DNA of 5,248 nt. Origin: JAJPXI01 sp045602885. Lineage in GTDB: Bacteria > Bacillota > Clostridia > Oscillospirales > Oscillospiraceae. Made by a program: the position numbers and the translations under genes. The stretch lies in contig JAZSCJ010000139.1 of the NCBI GenBank assembly GCA_045602885.1, positions 1 to 5,248 on the forward strand. The letters run 5' to 3'. How positions within the stretch are numbered: the first letter of the stretch is position 1; every line of letters starts with the position of its first letter. Of the stretch, positions 1 through 5,190 are shown piece by piece. The notes below the pieces were generated by a model. The model worked only from the letters and a program-made list of their open reading frames with translations, did not search any database and was not told the origin of the DNA.

Positions 1-20
1 ATCCGACTTTTTTCTTTTCA

Positions 21-1748
21 TTACTTTTTCAGCGTCTGCGCCCAGGCGGCATAGCGTGCTACCTTTTCGTCGCAGTCGGCGGTGCTTTCGCCCCGGGCCA
101 AGATGTAAACCTTGACCTTGGGCTCAGTGCCCGAGGGGCGCACCAGTATAACCGTTCCGTCGGCCAACTCATAGCGCAGCACATTGGAGCCGGACAGCTC
201 CATGGTGCTCTTATTGCCGGTGGCGGTATCTATAACCGATCCATCGGTATAGTCCTTGCGCACCAGCACAGCCGTACCGCCGATTTCGGCAGGCGGCTGA
301 TCCCGCAGGCCGGCCATCAGGTCAGCCATCATCTTCATGCCCTCCAGACCGGGCATGACCAGATTGAGGGTACGCTCACCGTAATAGCCATATTTGACAT
401 ACAACGCCTGCAGGGCATCGTACAGGGTCATACCCTGCTCGAAGTACCAGGCCGCCATCTCGCTGAGCAGCAGGGCGGCGGTGACGGCATCCTTATCCCG
501 CACATAATCGCCCAGCATATAGCCAAAGGACTCCTCGTAGGAGAAGATGACCTTGCCCTCCCCGGCCGCTTCCAAGGCATTTTTCTTTTCGGCCATGAAC
601 TTAAACCCGGTAAAGGTGTCATAGCACGCAACGCCATTGGTTTCGGCCACCTTGCGGGCCATTTCGGTGGTGACGATGGTTTTCAGCGCCACGGGGTGCT
701 CGGGCAGCTTGCCGGCACGCTTCATAGCGCCGATCAGATAATCCAGCAGCAGCACGCCGGTCTGGTTGCCCGAAAGAACCTTGAACTCGTCCTCGCCAGT
801 GCGCACCATGATACCCACACGGTCGGCATCGGGGTCGGAACCCAGAATGAAGTCGGCACCGATATCCTTGGCCAGCAGCACGGCCAGGGCAAAGCCCTCG
901 GGGTTTTCCGGGTTGGGCGACACCACGGTGGGGAAGTCGCCCGAGAGCACCATCTGCTCGGGCACGCAGACCACGTGCTTGAAGCCGGCCCGGCGCAGCG
1001 CCTCGGGGATCAGATGCCAGCCGGTGCCGTGGAATGGGGTAAAGACCATTTTGAAGTCGTCGGCCACCTTGCCGACCACGGCGGGATCGTTGACCTGCGC
1101 CATGACGTTGGACAGAAATGCCTCGTCGGTCTCCTCGCCCAGCAGGACGATCAGACCCTTGGCGATCGCCTGGTCGTAGTCCATGTGCTTGACATCGTGG
1201 AACAGGTCGAGCACCTCCATTTTGGCGGCAACCTCGGAGGCATGCTGGGGCGGAAGCTGAGCGCCGTCCGACCAGTAGACCTTATAGCCGTTGTACTCCT
1301 TGGGGTTGTGGCTGGCCGTGACATTGATGCCGGCAATGCAGCCGTACTGGCGCACGGCAAAGGACAACTCGGGCGTGGGACGCATCGCCCCGAACAGACG
1401 CACCGGGATGCCGTTAGCAGCCATGACGCAGGCGGCCGCCCGGGCAAATTCATCGGAATGGTAGCGGCAGTCAAAGCAGATGGCCACGCCCCGAGCCGCC
1501 GCCTCGGCACCCTCCTCCAGAATGACCTGGGCAAAGGCCTGGGTGGCATGGCGAACGACATACAGATTCATACGGTGGATGCCCATACCCATGGTGCCGC
1601 GCAGACCGGCGGTACCAAACTCCAGCGGCCCGAAAAAGCGGGACTCGATCTCTTTTTCGTCGCCGGACATCGCGGCCAGCTCGGCACGCTCGGCATCGGT
1701 CAGAATGGGGCTGTTCAGCCAGGTGTTGTAGGTTTCCATGTAGCTCAT
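21..1748 (-). CDS. pgcA: alpha-phosphoglucomutase / phospho-sugar mutase (alpha-D-phosphohexomutase superfamily)
   Basis: A cytoplasmic enzyme that interconverts glucose-6-phosphate and glucose-1-phosphate, feeding UDP-glucose, glycolipid, polysaccharide or glycogen synthesis; some relatives also accept mannose phosphates. The 575-residue protein is close to the usual length (B. subtilis PgcA is about 580) and has all four family loops in order: the active-site serine loop TASHNP at 144-149 (Ser146 is phosphorylated), the Mg-binding loop DPDADR at 305-310, the sugar-binding loop EESFG at 405-409 and the phosphate-binding loop RPSGTEP at 537-543. The N-terminal GTAGLRG (45-51) is also typical. 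The ATG at 1748 follows an AGGAGG (1757-1762) with an 8-base spacer; a second ATG three codons in is less well placed. It is the last complete gene of the leftward set, 15 bases after rlmH. Family assignment is secure; glucose over mannose preference is inferred from overall resemblance to PgcA. Confidence 0.95.
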   Translation of the reverse strand: MSYMETYNTWLNSPILTDAERAELAAMSGDEKEIESRFFGPLEFGTAGLRGTMGMGIHRMNLYVVRHATQAFAQVILEEGAEAAARGVAICFDCRYHSDEFARAAACVMAANGIPVRLFGAMRPTPELSFAVRQYGCIAGINVTASHNPKEYNGYKVYWSDGAQLPPQHASEVAAKMEVLDLFHDVKHMDYDQAIAKGLIVLLGEETDEAFLSNVMAQVNDPAVVGKVADDFKMVFTPFHGTGWHLIPEALRRAGFKHVVCVPEQMVLSGDFPTVVSPNPENPEGFALAVLLAKDIGADFILGSDPDADRVGIMVRTGEDEFKVLSGNQTGVLLLDYLIGAMKRAGKLPEHPVALKTIVTTEMARKVAETNGVACYDTFTGFKFMAEKKNALEAAGEGKVIFSYEESFGYMLGDYVRDKDAVTAALLLSEMAAWYFEQGMTLYDALQALYVKYGYYGERTLNLVMPGLEGMKMMADLMAGLRDQPPAEIGGTAVLVRKDYTDGSVIDTATGNKSTMELSGSNVLRYELADGTVILVRPSGTEPKVKVYILARGESTADCDEKVARYAAWAQTLKK

Positions 1749-1763
1749 AATGTACGCCTCCTG

Positions 1764-2246
1764 TTATTTATGGTAGCTCGAGCCCTCGTTGATCTTAAAG
1801 GCCCGATAGATCTGCTCCAGCACCATGACCCGGGCCAGATGGTGGGGGAAGGTCATGGGGGACATGGACAGCCGCAGGGCGGCCTGTTGCTTGACCTTGG
1901 GGTGCATACCAAAGGAGCCGCCGATCAGAAAAACAAACTGGGATTTGCCCTGCACCGTCCACGTTTCCATGCGTTGGGCCAGCGCCTCGCTGGAAAGAGT
2001 CTGCCCCTCCACACACAAGGCAACGATAACACTTCCGGCCGGGATTTTCCCCAGAATCCGGTCACCCTCTTTTTCCAATGCCGCTTCGATCTGTGCCGCA
2101 GAGGGCTTGTCGGGCAAGCGTTCTTCAGGAAGTTCCAGGATGCTCAGTTTGCAATAAGCGCCCAGACGCTTGGTGTATTCTCCCACGGCATCCACATAGA
2201 ATTTTTCCTTGAGCTTGCCCACGCAGATCAGCCGAATGTCGATCAT
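1764..2246 (-). CDS. rlmH: 23S rRNA (pseudouridine-1915-N3)-methyltransferase RlmH
   Basis: A SPOUT-class methyltransferase that uses S-adenosylmethionine to methylate N3 of pseudouridine 1915 in helix 69 of 23S rRNA, acting on assembled 70S ribosomes as a dimer. The 160-residue length matches the family (about 155-160). Visible hallmarks are the N-terminal strand MIDIRLICVGKLKE, the SAM-binding glycine loop IGGSFG at 108-113, and the highly conserved C-terminal knot segment from LSMSPMTFPHH through LEQIYRAF to the terminal YHK (about 126-160). The ATG at 2246 overlaps the walJ stop as ATGA, so translation is probably coupled. Its own GGAGG (2255-2259, 8-base spacer) lies inside the end of walJ. 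The 3' end corresponds to the place where SCC elements integrate in staphylococci; here it runs directly into the next gene with nothing inserted. Identification is very secure. Confidence 0.97.
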   Translation of the reverse strand: MIDIRLICVGKLKEKFYVDAVGEYTKRLGAYCKLSILELPEERLPDKPSAAQIEAALEKEGDRILGKIPAGSVIVALCVEGQTLSSEALAQRMETWTVQGKSQFVFLIGGSFGMHPKVKQQAALRLSMSPMTFPHHLARVMVLEQIYRAFKINEGSSYHK

Positions 2247-2998
2247 ACTTCATACCTCCGTCCGCACGCACAGCGGGGCGCAACCTCCACCGTCACCGTG
2301 CTTCCCACGGCGGCACGCACCGTTTCCAATGCCAGCGCAGGGTTGTTATTTTCCGCCGAAAGATGGGCCAGGATCACAGTCTGCGCGCCCGAGCGCATAA
2401 CAAGCTCGGCACAAGCGGCGTTGGATAGGTGGCCGTGATGACCCAGCACCCGTTGCTTTAATTGCCAGGGATACGTGCCCTGCATCAACAGGTCAGGGTC
2501 GTGGTTGGCCTCGGCCACCAGAAGGTCGGCACCGCGTACCGAATCCTCCACCACCGAGGTGACCTGTCCCAGATCGGTGACCACGGCGGCCTTGTGATGG
2601 CCGTCCGTGAAAGTGTAGCCCACCGGGTCGGCCGCATCGTGCAGCGTAGCGAAGGTGCCCACCGTCAGTTCGCCCACCCGAAACATCTCACCCGGCACAA
2701 AGGGGTGGAGCACCTCATCCAGAAAGGCGATGCGGTAGGTCAGCTGCCGCCCTGTGCCCCGACTGCACCAGACCGGAAGGCGGTACTTTTTGAACAGGGT
2801 GGCCAGGCCGGAAATGTGGTCGGAATGTTCGTGGGTAATTAAAATGCCGCTAAGCTGTTCGGCTGTCAGCTCCAACGCGGCCAGCGCCTGCTGGATGCGG
2901 CGGCAGGAAATGCCGCAGTCCACCAGAAGGTGCGTATCCCCTTGAGAAATCAGAATGCAGTTGCCCGAACTACCGGATGCAAGTGTGGTAACAATCAA
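2243..2998 (-). CDS. walJ: metallo-beta-lactamase-fold nuclease WalJ/YycJ
   Basis: A cytoplasmic MBL-fold hydrolase of the YycJ/WalJ family. Members are described as metal-dependent 5'-to-3' exonucleases with a suggested role in mismatch repair, and the gene commonly travels with the WalRK cell-wall two-component system. In the 251-residue product the metal-binding HxHxDH is HEHSDH at 56-61. Further expected metal and active-site positions are His120-Asp121, the TDLG loop at 141-144, EANHD at 163-167, GHLSN at 189-193 and HLSAENN at 212-218. The N-terminal LASGSSGN is a family signature. The start is TTG at 2998, supported by AGGAG (3008-3012) with a 9-base spacer and by the signature beginning right after it. 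The C-terminal end is cysteine-containing (CAC, 243-245). It lies 74 bases after murA and overlaps rlmH by four bases. No walR, walK, walH or walI is present in this window. Confidence 0.94.
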   Translation of the reverse strand: MIVTTLASGSSGNCILISQGDTHLLVDCGISCRRIQQALAALELTAEQLSGILITHEHSDHISGLATLFKKYRLPVWCSRGTGRQLTYRIAFLDEVLHPFVPGEMFRVGELTVGTFATLHDAADPVGYTFTDGHHKAAVVTDLGQVTSVVEDSVRGADLLVAEANHDPDLLMQGTYPWQLKQRVLGHHGHLSNAACAELVMRSGAQTVILAHLSAENNNPALALETVRAAVGSTVTVEVAPRCACGRRYEV

Positions 2999-3007
2999 AA
3001 AGAATCG

Positions 3008-3012
3008 CTCCT
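3008..3012 (-). promoter_or_regulatory. ribosome binding site fixing the TTG start of walJ
   Basis: AGGAG on the minus strand with a 9-base spacer to TTG 2998. No in-frame ATG lies nearby, and the family N-terminal motif LASGSSGN starts at residue 6, so a later start is excluded. Confidence 0.75.
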
Positions 3013-3025
3013 GTATGTAGCATAA

Positions 3026-3053
3026 ACGGGCGGCGGCAAATGCCGCCGCCCGT
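3026..3053 (-). terminator. GC-rich hairpin between murA and walJ, possible partial terminator
   Basis: A 12-base perfect stem (3026-3037 with 3042-3053) and an ATTT loop in the RNA, starting about 20 bases after the murA stop, where a terminator is expected. On the minus strand the stem is followed only by TTA (with the last stem base, TTTA), so the U-tract is weak. walJ has no visible promoter of its own downstream of it. Partial termination or protection of the murA 3' end fits better than full termination. Confidence 0.55.
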
Positions 3054-3072
3054 GCTTGGTACGGTTTCTGTA

Positions 3073-4365
3073 TCAGCCCACGTTGGAGGCCTTTTCCTCA
3101 TCGGGAACGACCACGATACGGATGTCAGCACCCAGCCCGGACAGCTTGCGGACAATGTCCTCATAGCCGCGCTCGATGTGATAGATGTGATCAATCTCGG
3201 TGATGCCCTGTGCGGCCAGACCGGCGATGACCATGGCGGCACCGGCACGCAGATCGCAGGCACGGATGGAGGCGCCGATAAAGCGCTCTACACCCTCAAT
3301 GATGGCGATTTTGCCGTCCACCTGAACCTGTGCGCCCAGACGGCGCAGCTCGTCCACATAACGATAACGGTTGTCCCACACGCCCTCAGTCAGCACGCTG
3401 GTACCGTTGGCAAGGCAGAGCACCGCCGCGATCTGAGGCTGCATATCGGTGGGAAAGCCGGGGTACGGCATAGTCTTGACGTTGGTGCGCTGGAGCGGCC
3501 CGGTACGGCGTACCACAACGGCATCGTCCTCTTCCTCCACCTCAACGCCCATTTCCAGCAGCTTGGCGGTAATGCACTCCAAATGCTTGGGAATGACATT
3601 GGTGATACGCACCTCACCGCCGGTGGCGGCCACGGCCGTCATATAGGTGCCGGCTTCGATCTGGTCGGGGATGATGGAATAGCTGCCGCCGCCCAGTCGA
3701 TCCACACCGCGGATCTTGATCACGTCGGTACCGGCGCCCATAATGTTGGCACCCATGGAGTTCAAGAAGTTGGCCAGGTCAACGATATGAGGCTCTTTGG
3801 CGGCATTTTCAATGACCGTCATGCCATCCGCCAGTACGGCGGCGATCATGATATTCATGGTGGCGCCCACCGAAACGATATCCAGATAAACCTGCGAACC
3901 CTGCAGCCTGCCGTTGGCGGTCTCGGCATGGACAATGCCGCCGCCTACGTCCACTTCGGCACCCATGGCCACAAAGCCCTTGATGTGCTGGTCAATGGGT
4001 CGGCCGCCAAAATCACAGCCGCCAGGCAGGGGCACATCGGCGCTGCCGAAGCGGCCCAGCAGAGCGCCCACCAGATAGTAGGATGCCCGGATCTTACGAG
4101 CCAGCTCGTCGGGAACTTTGCAGTTGCAAATGCGGGAGCAATCGATGTCCACCGTTGTACGGTTGACGGTGCGCACATCGGCGCCCAGTTCCTGCAGAAT
4201 ATTCAAAATCAGAGTGACGTCAGAGATCTGGGGAATATTCTCAATGCGGCATACCCCGTCCACCAACAGGGCGGCAGGAATGATGGCAACGGCAGCGTTC
4301 TTTGCGCCGCTGATCTCAACCTCACCATACAGCGGAGTTCCGCCGCGAATCATATACTTTGTCAA
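3073..4365 (-). CDS. murA: UDP-N-acetylglucosamine 1-carboxyvinyltransferase MurA
   Basis: Transfers the enolpyruvyl group of phosphoenolpyruvate to UDP-GlcNAc, the first committed step of peptidoglycan synthesis, in the cytoplasm. I place the start at TTG 4365, giving 430 residues; an AAGAAGG (4373-4379) sits 7 bases upstream. The reading frame is open further upstream from a GTG at 4428, but that start has no ribosome binding site and adds non-family residues. From the TTG start the catalytic residues fall at nearly E. coli positions: Lys22-Asn23 (SGAKN), nucleophile Cys117 (PGGC), Arg122, Asp307 (FPTDMQ), Asp371 and Arg373 (DLR), and Arg399 (HIERGYE). Cys117 is cysteine rather than the aspartate of intrinsically fosfomycin-resistant MurA, so the enzyme is predicted to be fosfomycin-sensitive. 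It is first in the leftward set, with a promoter about 110 bases upstream. Many Firmicutes carry two MurA paralogues; which one this is cannot be told here. Confidence 0.97.
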   Translation of the reverse strand: MTKYMIRGGTPLYGEVEISGAKNAAVAIIPAALLVDGVCRIENIPQISDVTLILNILQELGADVRTVNRTTVDIDCSRICNCKVPDELARKIRASYYLVGALLGRFGSADVPLPGGCDFGGRPIDQHIKGFVAMGAEVDVGGGIVHAETANGRLQGSQVYLDIVSVGATMNIMIAAVLADGMTVIENAAKEPHIVDLANFLNSMGANIMGAGTDVIKIRGVDRLGGGSYSIIPDQIEAGTYMTAVAATGGEVRITNVIPKHLECITAKLLEMGVEVEEEDDAVVVRRTGPLQRTNVKTMPYPGFPTDMQPQIAAVLCLANGTSVLTEGVWDNRYRYVDELRRLGAQVQVDGKIAIIEGVERFIGASIRACDLRAGAAMVIAGLAAQGITEIDHIYHIERGYEDIVRKLSGLGADIRIVVVPDEEKASNVG

Positions 4366-4372
4366 GGCTGCA

Positions 4373-4379
4373 CCTTCTT
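4373..4379 (-). promoter_or_regulatory. ribosome binding site fixing the TTG start of murA
   Basis: AAGAAGG on the minus strand, 7 bases before TTG at 4365. It is about 19 bases from the next in-frame ATG (4353), too far for that codon, and nothing comparable precedes the GTG at 4428. Confidence 0.7.
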
Positions 4380-4408
4380 GTCTGAATCCGGAATCCCGGT
4401 ACAAAATG

Positions 4409-4426
4409 GCCCCGGAAGCCGGGGGC
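4409..4426 (-). promoter_or_regulatory. GC hairpin in the murA leader
   Basis: In the murA transcript, CCCCGG-CTT-CCGGGG (4424-4410) forms a 6-base stem with a 3-base loop, extendable past a one-base bulge to 4426/4409. It is followed two bases later by ATTTTGT. Two further CCGG elements lie downstream (4395-4399 and 4388-4391) and could pair alternatively. It could be a weak attenuator or simply leader structure; the U-rich tract is short. Confidence 0.35.
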
Positions 4427-4474
4427 ACGATTCATTCGTTTCAAGTGCGTTGGCAAAAATGCACACACACGAAT

Positions 4475-4503
4475 ATTATAACACCTTCTCCGCGCAAAAT
4501 CAA
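4475..4503 (-). promoter_or_regulatory. sigma-A-type promoter for murA and downstream genes
   Basis: Read on the minus strand: -35 TTGATT (4503-4498), a 17-base spacer, and a consensus -10 TATAAT (4480-4475) preceded by TGT, which makes it an extended -10. The predicted start of transcription is near 4468, giving a leader of about 100 bases before the TTG of murA. This is the best leftward promoter in the window. It probably serves murA-walJ-rlmH-pgcA, since I see no comparable promoter between those genes. Confidence 0.75.
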
Positions 4504-4566
4504 ATGAATTTACGCGTTTTTTCAAGCTTTTATCGGGACAGAGCGCAGAAATTTTACAACAGATTT

Positions 4567-4579
4567 ATTGTACCACAAT
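4567..4579. promoter_or_regulatory. candidate operator 1 (13-base palindrome)
   Basis: ATTGT-ACC-ACAAT, a perfect inverted repeat with 5-base arms and a 3-base centre. It shares the pattern ATTGYACCRCAAT, including the ACC centre, with the site at 4626-4638. Size and symmetry suit an XRE dimer. Assignment to the adjacent regulator is inference. Confidence 0.5.
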
Positions 4580-4593
4580 TCCCCCGGGAAGAA

Positions 4594-4606
4594 ACCGCAA
4601 AGCGGT
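4594..4606. repeat. third 13-base palindrome in the intergenic region
   Basis: ACCGC-AAA-GCGGT, a perfect inverted repeat with the same 5-3-5 architecture as the two candidate operators between which it lies, but a different sequence. It may be a binding site for another factor, a small hairpin, or chance. Confidence 0.3.
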
Positions 4607-4625
4607 AACAAAGTGTAAAAAATCC

Positions 4626-4638
4626 ATTGCACCGCAAT
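4626..4638. promoter_or_regulatory. candidate operator 2 (13-base palindrome)
   Basis: ATTGC-ACC-GCAAT, perfect inverted repeat, extending to 6-base arms with the flanking C and G (4625-4639). It is the same as the site at 4567-4579 except for a compensated T/A to C/G change that keeps the symmetry. It lies about 30 bases upstream of the -35 of the XRE gene. Confidence 0.5.
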
Positions 4639-4666
4639 GCATTACAATGGCAACTTTCATTGGGGG

Positions 4667-4696
4667 ATGACAAGGCGCGGGCAAATGTGGTATGCT
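4667..4696 (+). promoter_or_regulatory. candidate promoter for the XRE regulator gene
   Basis: -35 ATGACA (4667-4672), 18-base spacer, -10 TATGCT (4691-4696) with TGG immediately before it (extended -10). Five of six and four of six bases match the consensus. Transcription would begin near 4703, within or just before the AAAGGAGG, so the untranslated leader would be only about 14 bases. The very short leader makes this less certain than the murA promoter, but no better plus-strand candidate is visible. Confidence 0.5.
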
Positions 4697-4716
4697 GAAA
4701 TAAAGGAGGCGATCCC

Positions 4717-5190
4717 ATGGTTACATTAGCTCAACGCATTGAAGCCCTGCGCGACGAAAAAGGACTCAGCCGCCCCGGTCTGTCCACCGCGCTGGGCTTC
4801 CCAAAAAACGCGATCGAAAAGTTTGAAACCGGCCGCGCCACACCCACCAAGGAGCAGCAGGATAAGCTGGCCGATTTCTTTGGCGTATCTCTGTTTTACC
4901 TGCGGGGGGAAAGCAACGATCGCACCCGGCTGGACGCCTGGCTGGACGGTGATTTCTCCCTTTCCCATGACACGCCCGACCACGTGCCCATGAAGGCTGC
5001 GCCCCAACCCAAGGCACAAAGCGGCAGCCCATCCTCTCCGGGCAGCGGCGCCGGTCTGTTTGACGCCTTTCTCAGCAGCAAACAGTTTCAGCAGCTGCTG
5101 CATCAAACTGTGCTGGACACCCTGCGCTCCCCCGAGGGGGAACAGCTCATCGCCAAGGTGGTCGCCAAAGAGATTTTGAAACAGAAGTAA
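4717..5190 (+). CDS. XRE-family (HTH_3) transcriptional regulator with unassigned C-terminal helical segment
   Basis: A small DNA-binding regulator of 157 residues. Residues about 4-60 form a typical five-helix XRE/Cro-CI domain: LAQRIEALRDEKGLS, then helix 2 around 19-27, a recognition helix around 29-40 (PKNAIEKFETGR), and the usual PTKEQQDKLADFFGVSLFYLRGE ending. Residues about 70-95 are acidic and His-containing, about 96-113 are a Pro/Ser/Gly-rich linker, and about 114-157 look helical and amphipathic (FDAFLSSKQFQQLLHQTVLDTL). The latter is perhaps an oligomerisation tail. No metalloprotease or sensor domain is present. The ATG follows a near-perfect AAAGGAGG (4702-4709) with a 7-base spacer. 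It is divergent from murA across a region with paired palindromes, so autoregulation is a reasonable inference. The last six codons and the stop fall within the terminal palindrome. The target genes are unknown, and I do not recognise a named orthologue. Confidence 0.9.
   Translation: MVTLAQRIEALRDEKGLSRPGLSTALGFPKNAIEKFETGRATPTKEQQDKLADFFGVSLFYLRGESNDRTRLDAWLDGDFSLSHDTPDHVPMKAAPQPKAQSGSPSSPGSGAGLFDAFLSSKQFQQLLHQTVLDTLRSPEGEQLIAKVVAKEILKQK

Noticed and set aside
696..2438. A 580-codon plus-strand open frame antisense to pgcA, rlmH and walJ
   Set aside because: It crosses three well-identified genes and their junctions, resembles no family I know, and is His/Gly-rich in the way expected of the antisense frame of GC-rich coding sequence.
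4366..4428. Upstream extension of murA to a GTG at 4428
   Set aside because: No ribosome binding site precedes it, the extra 21 residues are foreign to the family, and they fall in a leader rich in secondary structure.
4322..4525. A 67-codon minus-strand frame overlapping the murA promoter and start
   Set aside because: It starts upstream of the predicted transcription start, spans the -10 and -35, and ends inside murA in another frame.
4567..4572. A second minus-strand -10 (TACAAT preceded by TGG) inside candidate operator 1
   Set aside because: No acceptable -35 at 16-18 bases; the nearest TTGCGG is 22 bases away. The resemblance may simply follow from the palindrome. Not excluded as a weak extended -10 promoter.
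3040..4608. A 522-codon plus-strand open frame antisense to murA
   Set aside because: It lies almost wholly opposite a clearly functional murA, begins in the terminator-like hairpin, runs through the murA promoter, and has no recognisable domain; it is a shadow of codon bias.
4643..4648. Plus-strand TACAAT as a -10 for the XRE gene
   Set aside because: No -35-like hexamer at the right distance upstream.
4726..5106. Minus-strand 126-codon frame opposite the XRE gene
   Set aside because: Antisense to a gene with a clear HTH domain and ribosome binding site; no family resemblance.
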